Shown: positions 16,162-24,680 of the stretch, piece after piece
Layout of the letters: each line of letters begins with the position of its first letter
How positions within the stretch are numbered: position 1 is the first letter of the stretch
NCBI GenBank assembly: GCA_024743115.1
Contig: JANSXC010000008.1
Location: 124,001-188,000 of the forward strand
Direction of reading: 5' to 3'
DNA from: a bacterium
GTDB taxonomy: Bacteria; Planctomycetota; UBA1135; UBA2386
DNA length: 64,000 nt
Position numbers and translations under genes: made by a program
The notes under the pieces: model-generated
Database searches by the model: none
The model's input: the letters and a program-made list of their open reading frames with translations, nothing else
Told to the model about the DNA's origin: nothing

Positions 16162-17724
16162 TCACTTCGTGAACAGGTAGACGTTCGAGATCTTGTCCTG
16201 CAGCGCGTAGTGCCTCGCCCGCGGGCGATGCGGCGCCAGCTGCAGGATCAGTCGGTTGATCTCGTAGGGCACACCGTCCGTGTCGACCGGGTTCGCCTCG
16301 GGGATGTCGATCAGCACCTCGGTCTTCGTGTTGGCCTTGACGAGGTGACACTGTTCCTTCTCGAGGCCGCGTCCTTTGCCGCCAACGAGCATCTGCAGTT
16401 CGACGTCCTCGCTCTCGTCCCAGTCGATCGTCAGATGAACCCCGGCGACGGCGGTCGACGGCGTGTCGATTCCGCGGTAGACGAGTCGCCACGCCTCCGA
16501 CTCCTGTTGCTTGCTCGCCAGGTGTTGCTGCACGCGCCGCGGCTTCTTCGAATAGAAGCTGCGGAAGTTGACCGACCGCCGCGACGTATCGCTGTAGTGC
16601 AACTGCACGTCGAAGTGATGCGCGTGGAACCGCAGGTAGTAGAAGGGATAGGCGCCCATGTCGCCGTCGCCCGAGAAGAAGAAGTCGAGGCCGTGCAGCT
16701 TCTCCTGTTTCGTGCCGCCGCCGTCACCGCCCAGCACCAACTCGACCCGGTGTTTGCTGAGCGTCCGAAACAGCGCATCGCGGTCGTAGTACGTCCGATC
16801 GGCGCCGCCGAGGAACACGATGTTGAACTCGGCGTTGCTGTTGTCGAGCGCGTCGGTGAGCCAGCTCAGGTGCTTTTGGAACTCTGCCGGCGTGTGGTGC
16901 CGGTAGGTGAACGCGAAGAATCGCGCCTGCTTGTAGTCGAACCAGTGCGAGCCCCCGGTCTTCGGCCCGAAGTCGTACGGGAACAGCTTCCGGAACAGCT
17001 CGTAGTTCTCCCGGCCGCCGCGGCACTCGTGGTTCGCCGGCGACACGTAGATGGGCCGGCTGCTCATGAACTCGCCGAAGCGCTCGAAGAAGGCCTTCCG
17101 GAAGTCACGCAAGGTGGCCTTGAACGTGATGTCGCCGGTGCAGAGCACGAGTTCCGGCTGGATGGCGAGCAGCCGCCCCTGGAGCATCTCGGTCGGGTAC
17201 TCGAGCGGACGTTCGGTGCCGCCCGGATGCCCGAAGACCGCGACTTCGAACGCTGGCGAGCGGCTCGCGGTCGTGAACGTGCCGCGGTAGTTGAGGCCGA
17301 TCTCGTAGCGGTAGGTGGTCGCCGGCTGCAGGCCCGTGATCGCGACCTTGTGGAAGTGCGATGCGGCGCCCGTCTCCTCGTGCAGCGTCTCCTCCGAATA
17401 CGAGAACAGGCGGACCGAGCCGACCAGCTCTGCGGCGGTCACCCAGCAGAGTGTCGCGCTGTCGCGTGTCAGGGCCAGGACGTAGGGCCGAATCGGTTCG
17501 ACAGCCAACGGTTCTGCGACCATCGGTTTCGACGTCGTCGGTTCGGAGACCGTTCGTGTCGCTTCGACCGGCTGAGTGGCGGCCTGCCTTGCCGGTTCCG
17601 GTGGGCCGGCAATCGTGGCGTCGGCCGCGTGCGCCCCTCGAGCCTCGGTGAAAGTCATCACCGTCACCACGCCCAGTGCGAGCAACCCGGTGCCGATCAG
17701 TATCTTCGTCATCGCCACGGACAT
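16162..17724 (-). CDS. Purple-acid-phosphatase-like exported protein with missing metal ligands
   Basis: 520 residues. A hydrophobic signal/anchor (about 7-33) and a Thr/Pro/Glu linker precede an Fn3-like domain (about 80-155, with GLQPATTYRYEIGL). A calcineurin-like phosphoesterase fold follows at about 160-375. The expected GDxG motif reads VFGHPGG (163-169), without the Asp. The second motif keeps Asp (CTGD, 195-198) and the third reads PANHE (229-233), keeping Asn and His. The later His and GHxH sites read VFLGGADR and LGGDGG and lack His. Roughly half of the dinuclear metal ligands are therefore absent. The fold is recognisable; the protein may be a non-enzymatic binder or a changed phosphatase. 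The start may be 17724 or the ATG 12 bases downstream. Confidence 0.65.
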   Translation of the reverse strand: MSVAMTKILIGTGLLALGVVTVMTFTEARGAHAADATIAGPPEPARQAATQPVEATRTVSEPTTSKPMVAEPLAVEPIRPYVLALTRDSATLCWVTAAELVGSVRLFSYSEETLHEETGAASHFHKVAITGLQPATTYRYEIGLNYRGTFTTASRSPAFEVAVFGHPGGTERPLEYPTEMLQGRLLAIQPELVLCTGDITFKATLRDFRKAFFERFGEFMSSRPIYVSPANHECRGGRENYELFRKLFPYDFGPKTGGSHWFDYKQARFFAFTYRHHTPAEFQKHLSWLTDALDNSNAEFNIVFLGGADRTYYDRDALFRTLSKHRVELVLGGDGGGTKQEKLHGLDFFFSGDGDMGAYPFYYLRFHAHHFDVQLHYSDTSRRSVNFRSFYSKKPRRVQQHLASKQQESEAWRLVYRGIDTPSTAVAGVHLTIDWDESEDVELQMLVGGKGRGLEKEQCHLVKANTKTEVLIDIPEANPVDTDGVPYEINRLILQLAPHRPRARHYALQDKISNVYLFTK

Positions 17725-17911
17725 CGCATCGGCGCCTCGGTTGCGCGCCGATTCACGGTATCGAGGCCTCCGACACCGTGCAACCGCCCGTCACGTCGAG
17801 GGTGTCTCGCGATGCCTCGAGGCGTGAGCAGTTCCCCAGGGCGAAGCTCCGTTCGTGCCGAGGCCGAGGTATTCTCCCCTCGGCTGCGAACACGCCGCCG
17901 GCATCGAGAAC

Positions 17912-18946
17912 ATGAACCAGCCCGATCAATCGCCCTTCACTCCGGGCAGCGTCCTGACCACGACCGCTTCGGTGGCGCGCAAGACTGCGCTGACGATCCC
18001 GGAGCTCGTGCAGGAGCTGGAAGCCGCGGTCTTCGAGCATGGCGACCTGACCCGGGCCGAGCGCGATGGTCGGTTGCTGGGGACGCTGTGGGCGAAGCTC
18101 GAGAGCGCGATCGACGTCCACCCGAACCGGTTCTCGCGACAGAAGGAGCGGCACCTCTACCACGCGCTTTCGCAGCACCCCGCCTGGAGTCTCGAGAAGG
18201 CGCAGGGTGCGACATTCGTCGACTTCGGATGTGGTGGCCTGAATCCGCTGTCGGGACTGCTCGTGCTCAAGGCGATCGGCGCCGCGCGCTGCATCGGGAT
18301 CGAACTCGATCCGCTGCAGGAGACACTCGCGGTGCGCGCACTCGCGCGTACGGCGCTGGAGTTGATCGGGGAACCACGTCTGTTCCTCCTGCCCGATTCG
18401 ATCGGAGGCGAGCAGGTGCGCCGGAACCTCGCTGGACTCGATATCCAGGGGCTGCTCGAAGGAGCGCGCTCTGGTCGCCTCGCGACGCTGGGCACCTTTC
18501 CGGTCGAGTACCGCAACGTTTCGGCGGACGCGACCGGGCTCGACGATCGCAGTGTCGACTGCGTCACGAGCTTCTCGTTCTACGAACACGTGCCGGACGT
18601 CGACGCGATCTTCGCCGAGATGGCACGCATCACGAAGCCGGGCGCCATCGGCTACCACATCATCGATGGAGTCGATCACCGCAGCTACGGCGACGCGAGC
18701 ATCGGCCCTCACGCGTTCCTTGCCGTCGAGACCGAGGATCTCCTCGTGCACGGGTCCAACCGCATCCGGCCGCTCGACTTCACCGCCCGTTTCGAACGGC
18801 ATGGCTTCGAGGTGCTCGACTGCACCGTTGGCACGACGAGGCCGGTGACCGAGCAACAACGGTCCGAGATGGTGGAGCCCTTCCGATCGATGCCGCTCGA
18901 TCACCTCGGCGCCGTCGGCGTCCGGTTCTCCGTCGTTCGGCGCTGA
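17912..18946 (+). CDS. SAM-dependent methyltransferase (class I)
   Basis: 344 residues. An N-terminal helical domain of about 95 residues precedes a Rossmann fold with motif I VDFGCGGLNPLSGLL, then CIGIELDPLQ, the post-motif DDRSVDCVTSFSFYEHVPD and KPGAIGYHIIDGVDH. The large insertion between motif I and the SVDCV strand is unusual. The last 60 residues include FERHGFEVLDC, a typical C-terminal strand-helix of small-molecule or lipid methyltransferases. The substrate cannot be told. The gene is alone on the + strand within a block of minus-strand genes, diverging from the phosphatase-like gene across 187 bases. ATG 17912 was chosen; further-upstream in-frame codons would add an unconserved Arg/Pro-rich extension. 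Confidence 0.75.
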   Translation: MNQPDQSPFTPGSVLTTTASVARKTALTIPELVQELEAAVFEHGDLTRAERDGRLLGTLWAKLESAIDVHPNRFSRQKERHLYHALSQHPAWSLEKAQGATFVDFGCGGLNPLSGLLVLKAIGAARCIGIELDPLQETLAVRALARTALELIGEPRLFLLPDSIGGEQVRRNLAGLDIQGLLEGARSGRLATLGTFPVEYRNVSADATGLDDRSVDCVTSFSFYEHVPDVDAIFAEMARITKPGAIGYHIIDGVDHRSYGDASIGPHAFLAVETEDLLVHGSNRIRPLDFTARFERHGFEVLDCTVGTTRPVTEQQRSEMVEPFRSMPLDHLGAVGVRFSVVRR

Positions 18947-18995
18947 GGTCGGCCGAGCGCTCCGCTCGGGCGGTCGTCCCGCAGGCGATCGTTCC

Positions 18996-19466
18996 TCAGG
19001 CGATGGCGCTGGTGGCCTTGCAGCTGGCGCAGCAGCGCAAGTTGGCCATGTGCGCCGTGACGAGCGCGATGCCGCCGAGGAGCGTGATGATGCTGGCGGG
19101 CGGAACGTTGAGCCGCTCTTCGCCCGTGGCCTCGTCCACGACGAAGGAGGGGCAGCAGTTGTCGCAGTTCTCGCAGCCGGCTTCGGCGGGGCTGGTCAGG
19201 TAGGGCAGGATGGCGCCGGCCAGCACGAGCGCAATGCCGAGCAGGCCCAGGTTCAGCACCCAGCGGCGACCGTGCTGCCGCAGGCCGGTACGCAGCGCGA
19301 AACCGGCCACCGGCAGGACGATCGCGGCGATCGTCAGGTGCGACATCGGGTGAGCCCAGATCGAGCCGAGCGCCGGGGCCGCGAGCATCAGTGCGGGCGC
19401 CGCGGCGCAGTGGATGGCGCAGAAGACGGACGCGAAGACTCCGGTGCGGTCGAGGGTGCGGTTCAT
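18996..19466 (-). CDS. MerC-family small membrane protein
   Basis: 156 residues with four hydrophobic helices. The first contains the MerC-type pair CAIHC (residues 16-20). A loop rich in Cys (CENCDNCC) precedes the last helix, and the C-terminus has CCASC. MerC proteins carry Hg(II) or related soft metals across the inner membrane using such Cys pairs. In this neighbourhood (COG0523, DUF1826, FolE2) a role in zinc or other metal handling is as likely as mercury resistance; no merA, merR or merT is present. It lies 114 bases downstream of folE2 on the same strand. Confidence 0.8.
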   Translation of the reverse strand: MNRTLDRTGVFASVFCAIHCAAAPALMLAAPALGSIWAHPMSHLTIAAIVLPVAGFALRTGLRQHGRRWVLNLGLLGIALVLAGAILPYLTSPAEAGCENCDNCCPSFVVDEATGEERLNVPPASIITLLGGIALVTAHMANLRCCASCKATSAIA

Positions 19467-19580
19467 TGGGCGACACCGGCTCGCTGCCGCTCACCGGCAT
19501 TCAGTTCCGGGGAATCGCGGAAGATGTGGCGGCGCCTTGGGCTCCGCCGGGGTGTGCGCGCCACCCGCGCCGGCGGGCCA

Positions 19581-20540
19581 TCAATCGAACGCGCCAGGGA
19601 AGCCCCCGGGCACGCCGCGGGCCGCGACGGCGACCGCGTCGTGCGCGTGCAGGCTCTCGAGATGGGAGACCTGGATCCGGTAGTCTTCGAGGTCGGGCAG
19701 CTTGTCCAGCTCGTCCTGCAGGCGCCGGGCCGCGTCTTCACAGAACATCAGGTTCTGCCCGTTGCGCAGTGCGAACTCCTGTTCGTCCGCTCGTTTGACA
19801 GCGGTCTGCACGGGCGTCCCCAGCGCGGTCTCGCACCGGTCGATGAGATCGTCGATCGGGAAGCAGTCACTGGCAATGCTCGTCGCGGCGGACCGCTGGA
19901 TCCGGATCTCGGCGACCGAGCGCTGGCTGTGGGGAGTCGCCGGCATGCCGCGTTCGCTGGCGAGCCACTCGGCGACCCGTTCGGACCCCGGGTTTGGCTG
20001 CTCGGCGAAGTCCCGTTCGAAATGCTGGCGCGTCAGCTGGCGGGCGAGGGCCGCGGAGCAGGGGCACGTGCTCGAGTAGTCGAGGTGCACGCATTCCTCG
20101 AGGCGAAAGCCACCGGTGGGGTCCAGTCGGGCGAGCAGTTCGACGGGGTAGCGGCGATGGCCGGAGTTGGCGGAGATCAGCGCTGGGCGGCGCAGAGTGA
20201 GTCCCCCGCGGATTCGCACGAAGCCGCCGCGGGAGAGGCCGGATTGGGAATCGATGCTCTCGCGCAGCAGTTCCCGCAGGCCGCCGGGCGTGACGGTTTC
20301 CGCGCTCAGTAGCCGGTCAGCGGCGAGGTAGAGTCGCGACATGTGAACGCCGCGAGCGTCCGGCTGCACGAGGTCGACGCCGAGGCCGACCAGCGCGGCT
20401 TCGAGCCGTTCGTGGCCGCGGGAGAGCGCGATCGCGACCGGCATGGCGATGTCGCGCATACCGACCGCGTTGAGGCCGCCCCGAACGGGCGGCACCGCGA
20501 CGTCGGCGACGTCCGGGAGCGGGTCGTGGTTCGAGGGCAT
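19581..20540 (-). CDS. folE2: GTP cyclohydrolase FolE2 (type IB)
   Basis: 319 residues. It matches GCYH-IB along its length: VRGGLNAVGMRDI near the N-terminus, then SGLSRGGFVRI, ECVHLDYSSTCPCSAALARQL with the active-site Cys, and C-terminal EDAARRLQDELD and HLESLHAHDAVAVA. The enzyme converts GTP to 7,8-dihydroneopterin triphosphate, the first step of folate and queuosine precursor synthesis. The type IB enzyme can use other metals and often replaces zinc-dependent FolE under zinc shortage. Its position near COG0523, DUF1826 and MerC-like genes fits that pattern. No folE (type IA) gene is in this window, so I cannot tell whether this is the only copy. Confidence 0.93.
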   Translation of the reverse strand: MPSNHDPLPDVADVAVPPVRGGLNAVGMRDIAMPVAIALSRGHERLEAALVGLGVDLVQPDARGVHMSRLYLAADRLLSAETVTPGGLRELLRESIDSQSGLSRGGFVRIRGGLTLRRPALISANSGHRRYPVELLARLDPTGGFRLEECVHLDYSSTCPCSAALARQLTRQHFERDFAEQPNPGSERVAEWLASERGMPATPHSQRSVAEIRIQRSAATSIASDCFPIDDLIDRCETALGTPVQTAVKRADEQEFALRNGQNLMFCEDAARRLQDELDKLPDLEDYRIQVSHLESLHAHDAVAVAARGVPGGFPGAFD

Positions 20541-20711
20541 GGTTGGCCGGCGGAGTGGGGGTCGGTCGACGTCAGGCCGCCGACTTCAGGATTCAATGAG
20601 ATGCGGCGATCCGCGGTTCGTCCGTGCGGGCCTTACTGCCGCTCGCGGCGCGAGGGTTCCGCAAAAGTGCGTAGGGGGTCCACCGTCCGAGCTGGACGAG
20701 CACGGATCGGA

Positions 20712-21317
20712 TCAGGCGCCTGCGCGTTCTCGACGTGCAGGATCGGGGGCCGCGACTGCCGGTTCCTGGCGGCGCGGCTCGCAGCAGTTCGAGGCGTGGT
20801 GCTCGACGCTGGCGCGGATTTGTCGACGCGCTCGGGCGAGACGCGATCGCACCGTCCCGATCGGCAGATCGAGCGAACGCGCGATCTCCCGATAGTCCAA
20901 GCCCGAGCGCTCGAAGAGGTCCAGGGCCTCGCGCTGCTGCATGGGCAGTTGGGCACGCACCGCCGCGACCGTGTCGCACACCTCGTGCGCGATCGCAACG
21001 TGCAGCGGGTTGTCGCAGTCGGAATGCCAACGGCACCGTTCGGAGGCGATGTGCTCGTGGCGCTGCCGGCGACGGACCGTGCGGCGCAGGTGGCGCGCGC
21101 GCAGCTCGATCGCCCGCATGAGCCAGCGGGCCGGCTGCTCCGGTGGCTCTGGGCGCTGGTGCAGCGCGAGCAGCACTTCCTGGAACGCGTCCAGGGCCAG
21201 GTGCTCGCAACCGAGCAGGCGGATCGCGGTGTGGAGGATCGCGGCGCGATCCGCGGGCGAGAGTTCGGGAAGCGGCCGGACTCCGGGGAGCGAGGTCGCG
21301 ACGGGGGAATCAGTCAT
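20712..21317 (-). CDS. ECF-type sigma factor with Cys/His-rich linker
   Basis: 201 residues. Sigma region 2 includes LALDAFQEVLLALHQRP and LMRAIELRARHLRRTVRRR. Region 4 has LPMQQREALDLFERSGLDYREIARSLDLP, a normal recognition HTH. The linker between them contains CRWHSDCDNPLH and HEVC, and the C-terminus has HHASNCC, an unusual density of possible metal ligands for an ECF sigma. No anti-sigma gene is adjacent. Upstream of the metal-type genes folE2 and merC on the same strand, it may respond to metals directly, as Cys-rich-domain ECF sigmas (CorE type) do; this is inference. Confidence 0.8.
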   Translation of the reverse strand: MTDSPVATSLPGVRPLPELSPADRAAILHTAIRLLGCEHLALDAFQEVLLALHQRPEPPEQPARWLMRAIELRARHLRRTVRRRQRHEHIASERCRWHSDCDNPLHVAIAHEVCDTVAAVRAQLPMQQREALDLFERSGLDYREIARSLDLPIGTVRSRLARARRQIRASVEHHASNCCEPRRQEPAVAAPDPARRERAGA

Positions 21318-21487
21318 GGGAGGACACCAGGCAGGCTTGCGGTGGCCGATCGCGGCGACCGGGTGCCTCGGGGAGGCGACGGGGTCGGACCACGGATTTC
21401 ACCCGGGGCTCAGGTCCGCAGTGTGATCAGATCAGCAGAGCGATCAGGTCAGCAGTGAGGCCCGCCAGGGATCGGCCAGGGGTGGGT

Positions 21488-21916
21488 TCAGGCCTGGAGT
21501 CGGGGTGGCGCGCGTGGGCGCGCGAGCGCGTGCGGATAGCGATCGTGGCGGGTCTCGCCGGCGCGAGCCGGTGGCCCGTGCCGAGTGCTCTCGGTCAATT
21601 GCCAACCGGTATCAGATGGCAGGTCGACCGGGGTTCCTTGTTCGAGTTCGCAAGCGAGGCAGCCGTGGCATGCAGCGGGTGACTGCTCCGCGCCCTCACG
21701 CGAGTCGGTTGCCCCGGAGTCGTCACGGTCAGCTCCCGACGCGGGTACGGAATGAACGTGTCCGCAGCTGCAGGTCACAGCCGCCGCCGGGTCGTGGAGG
21801 CCGTGGCCACGCGCGTGTGGCGGGTGGCTGTGGAGCGCCGGTAGCAGAATGCGCAGTCCAATGGCCAGGACCGCGAGCGCGGTGGCCAGTTGCGACGATC
21901 GGCGGAGGCGGTCCAT
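21488..21916 (-). CDS. Small His/Cys-rich membrane-anchored protein, unrecognised
   Basis: 142 residues. One hydrophobic helix at about 10-28 (LATALAVLAIGLRILLPAL) is followed by HSHPPHARGHGLHD, CSCGHVH and, after an acidic spacer, CHGCLACE. These look like soft-metal or zinc ligands. The C-terminal 35 residues are Arg/Pro rich. The layout is reminiscent of the DUF2946-type small proteins found near metal genes, but I do not recognise the family firmly. It diverges from the secretin gene across 115 bases. The start ATG (complement of 21914-21916) is the one that places the hydrophobic helix near the N-terminus; no good Shine-Dalgarno is visible. Confidence 0.55.
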   Translation of the reverse strand: MDRLRRSSQLATALAVLAIGLRILLPALHSHPPHARGHGLHDPAAAVTCSCGHVHSVPASGADRDDSGATDSREGAEQSPAACHGCLACELEQGTPVDLPSDTGWQLTESTRHGPPARAGETRHDRYPHALARPRAPPRLQA

Positions 21917-22031
21917 CGGGGGCAGGGAGATTACGGCGAGTTCGACGGTTCCCCAAGGGGCGGCGCCGCCGGATTGCCGAATCCAGGCCGAATTCTCGGA
22001 ACCCGTACGCGCCGGCGGGCAACGATCGCCC

Positions 22032-24056
22032 ATGCCGTCGCTGATTACCTGCACCGCCCCCCTCGTCTTCTTCCTCGTCGGGGCGGGCGTCGCGCTCGGG
22101 CAATCGGGTGCCGGGGCCACGCCCCAGGAGCCCCAGAAACCCACGAGTCGCGTGCTCATCGTCGGCACGCACCTGCGGATGCCGCTGCCGAAGGAGGCGG
22201 CGCGCCTCGCCGTCGGAGACGAGTCCATCCTCAGCGTTCAGCTGCTCAACACGCGGGAGGCGCTGATCCTGGGGCTGCGGACCGGCACGACGACGATGCT
22301 GGCGTGGTACGACGACGGGTCCTACGAGCCGATGTTGTTCCGCGTGCAGCGCGACCTGTCACTGCTGCAGAGCTCGATCGACGAGATCTGTGCTGGCGTG
22401 GTGGTCGAAATGGCGCCGGATCGCGACGCGCTGGTGCTGCGCGGCACCGTGCCGGACGTCGCCTGCCATCGCGAGATCGTGCGGATCGCGGGCAACTACC
22501 TCGGGGCCGGCAGCGTCTCGGGGGCGACGGGCGAAGGCGACTCGGGCAGTCGTGGAACCGGCTGCGTGATCGACCTGCTGCGGCTCGCGACGCGCCCGAC
22601 GTCGCTCGAGGAGCGCATCCTCGCCGCGATCGAGCCGATCGCGGGCGACGACATCCGTGTCCGTCGCCTGCAGAAGAACCCGCTCTCCGACGACGAACAG
22701 GACGTTCTGGTGCTCGAGGGCAGCGTCGCCGACCAGATCGCGCTCGTGCGCTCGATGCAACTCGCCGCGCGGCTGTTCCTCGGCGAAGAGGCCGGCACCA
22801 ACGTGAACCGCAACGCGATTCAGGTGCTCGCGGACGAGGCCGGTGGCCTGCTCGGTGGGCCGGGCCAGCAAAACGGCCAGGCCGGCGGCGGCCAGGGTGG
22901 CGGTGGCTTCGGTCAGGGCGGTGGTGGTCTCAGCGGTGGTGGCGGGGCCGGTGGGTTCGCGGGTGGCGGCGGCGTTGGCGTGCGGCAGAACCAGGTGCAG
23001 CGCAACCTCGCTCGCGCGACCGTGCTGTCGATGGCCAAGGGCCGCATCCTGTCGTTCGTCGAAGTGCGCGATCGGCCGCAGGTCCGGCTGTCCGTCAAGA
23101 TGTTCGAGATCGATCGCGATCGCCTGTTCCAGTTTGCCTCGGAGATCCAGACGCTGGTCTCGGATTTCCCGCAGCCGGTGCTGGAGCCGAGTCAGGTCGG
23201 GACCAGCATCCAGCCGACTCCGGCCAACGTCGGCGCGTTCTCGGACACTGATGTCCAGGCCGGTCTCGCGTCGCTGGCCAACGGCTTCAGCCAGCAAACC
23301 CAGATCAGCGGCCGGCAGTTCGCGCTCGATCTGTTGCTCCAGGCGCTCGAGGCGCGCGGCATCGCGCGCCGGCTCAGCAACCCCGTCATCACGGTGCTCA
23401 ACGGCGAGACGGCGCAGTTCCAGGTTGGCGGGGAGATTCCCGTGCCGCAGGCGTTCACGCCCGCCGCCGGTGGGGCCAGTGGGCTCGGCACGTTCGCGTC
23501 GGTAGACTTCCGCGCGTTCGGCGTCGGGCTCGGGGTGCGACCGCTCGTCGGGCGCGCAGGCGAGGTCACATTGGACCTGAGTTCGATCGTCTCACAGCCC
23601 GACGAGGTGCTGACGACGGTCGTGCGGAACGCGACGGGCACGGATCCGCAGACCACCGCGTTCGCGACGCGTGCCCTGCAGACGAACGCCCGCCTGCAGG
23701 ACGGTGAGAGCCTGCTCATCGGTGGCCTGGTGTCGCACGCCGTGCGCAACGATGTCTCCAAGACGCCGCTGCTCGGGGATTTACCGCTGCTGGGCTGGTT
23801 GTTTCGCAGCACGAACGAGTCGTTCGCCCAGTCCGAGCTCTTCGTGCTCGTGAGTCCGAGCATCGTGCGGCCGCGCGTGCCGGGCAGTGGGCTCTGGATG
23901 CATCCGGGTCTCGCCGAGTCGCTCGCCACCTGCATGCCGCCGCGGCAGGATGATCTCGAGGATGGCGAATCCGAGGACGCGGGGTCTGGGGATGGGGAAT
24001 CCGCCGCTCCTGCCGGGGCGACCGGCTCGGGCGCGGACGGCTCCGGACGGCCGTAG
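22032..24056 (+). CDS. cpaC: Tad pilus secretin (CpaC/RcpA)
   Basis: 674 residues. A signal peptide (about 1-24, ending near ALGQ) precedes the N-terminal secretin/BON-like region, with the conserved LVGDESILSVQLL-type repeat. A long Gly/Gln-rich spacer lies at about 280-320. The secretin domain contains the beta-barrel motifs VGGEIPVPQAFTPAAGG, FGVGLGVRPLVGRAG and the signature LQDGESLLIGGLVSHAVRND...TPLLGDLPLLGWLF. Secretins form the outer-membrane pore through which Flp pili pass. The acidic, Ser/Gly-rich C-terminus is non-conserved. It is the first gene of the Tad locus; 142 bases separate it from the pilin gene. ATG 22032 is preferred because it is followed directly by a signal peptide. 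Confidence 0.92.
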   Translation: MPSLITCTAPLVFFLVGAGVALGQSGAGATPQEPQKPTSRVLIVGTHLRMPLPKEAARLAVGDESILSVQLLNTREALILGLRTGTTTMLAWYDDGSYEPMLFRVQRDLSLLQSSIDEICAGVVVEMAPDRDALVLRGTVPDVACHREIVRIAGNYLGAGSVSGATGEGDSGSRGTGCVIDLLRLATRPTSLEERILAAIEPIAGDDIRVRRLQKNPLSDDEQDVLVLEGSVADQIALVRSMQLAARLFLGEEAGTNVNRNAIQVLADEAGGLLGGPGQQNGQAGGGQGGGGFGQGGGGLSGGGGAGGFAGGGGVGVRQNQVQRNLARATVLSMAKGRILSFVEVRDRPQVRLSVKMFEIDRDRLFQFASEIQTLVSDFPQPVLEPSQVGTSIQPTPANVGAFSDTDVQAGLASLANGFSQQTQISGRQFALDLLLQALEARGIARRLSNPVITVLNGETAQFQVGGEIPVPQAFTPAAGGASGLGTFASVDFRAFGVGLGVRPLVGRAGEVTLDLSSIVSQPDEVLTTVVRNATGTDPQTTAFATRALQTNARLQDGESLLIGGLVSHAVRNDVSKTPLLGDLPLLGWLFRSTNESFAQSELFVLVSPSIVRPRVPGSGLWMHPGLAESLATCMPPRQDDLEDGESEDAGSGDGESAAPAGATGSGADGSGRP

Positions 24057-24198
24057 GGAAAAACCCTCGCCGAATCCGGAACTCGGTCGTGCCGACCGGC
24101 AACGACCCTTCGTCGCGCCGTCCTGTCCATCAGGCGCGGCAACTCAACTCCCCTCCGAACCATTACTTGTGCCGGTAGCGCCGGCAAGACTACCGACC

Positions 24199-24561
24199 AT
24201 GAAGAAGCTTCTCAGCAACAAGAAGGGCTCCGCCCTCGTCGAATACGGCCTCCTGATCGCCGGTGTCGCTCTCGTGAGCGCCGCCGCCGTTTCGGTCTTC
24301 GGTCACAAGACCAACGATCTCCTGGCCGCGACCGCCGCGATCCTCCCGGGTGCGCACGACGACGACAACGGCCCGATCGTCAGCGCCAAGCTGATCGAGA
24401 CGACCCGCGACCCGAACAACAACGACGCGATCATCCTCGACACGGCCACCGCCGCGACCGAGACGCCGCGTCTCGGCAACAACCTGCTCGGCGCCTCGTT
24501 CAACCAGCCGGGCGGCACGGGCAACGTGCTCGGCACGACGCTCGTCATCGAAGCGAACTGA
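24199..24561 (+). CDS. flp: Flp-type pilin, long variant
   Basis: 120 residues. The class III (Flp) prepilin signature is present: a short basic leader MKKLLSNKKG, then SALVEYGLLIAGVALVSAAA, with cleavage expected after Gly10 and the Glu-Tyr pair at positions 5-6 of the mature pilin. Typical Flp pilins are 50-70 residues; this one has about 75 extra C-terminal residues, rich in Asn, Asp, Thr and Gly, with no obvious repeat. It is the only pilin gene in the locus. The gene has its own upstream gap (142 bases) and is followed by two hairpins, which fits higher expression than its neighbours. Confidence 0.92.
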   Translation: MKKLLSNKKGSALVEYGLLIAGVALVSAAAVSVFGHKTNDLLAATAAILPGAHDDDNGPIVSAKLIETTRDPNNNDAIILDTATAATETPRLGNNLLGASFNQPGGTGNVLGTTLVIEAN

Positions 24562-24592
24562 TGCGGGCTGCCTGATCGGGGCAGGCCCGGTC

Positions 24593-24680
24593 ACCCGCGC
24601 GATGGCGGGTCGTTCGGCAGAATGGCCCATGTCATCGCCGCGTCTTCGGATCGCGGATACCTTCTTGTGCGGGTATCCGC
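24593..24680 (+). terminator. Two hairpins between pilin and prepilin-peptidase genes
   Basis: Hairpin one pairs ACCCGC 24593-24598 with GCGGGT 24605-24610. Hairpin two pairs GCGGATACC 24653-24661 with GGTATCCGC 24672-24680 around a 10-base loop, and a run of T (24703-24710) lies 22 bases further on. They may be a leaky terminator or stabilising structures that raise pilin mRNA over the downstream genes. Confidence 0.45.

Noticed and set aside
15376-19203. 1275-codon open + strand frame across several minus-strand genes
   Set aside because: It crosses COG0523-linked, phosphatase-like and methyltransferase genes with clear motifs in other frames; the translation has no domain.
13900-20600. 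Zur operator for the metal-type genes
   Set aside because: No AT-rich palindrome like known Zur boxes is visible upstream of 15996, 19466 or 20540.
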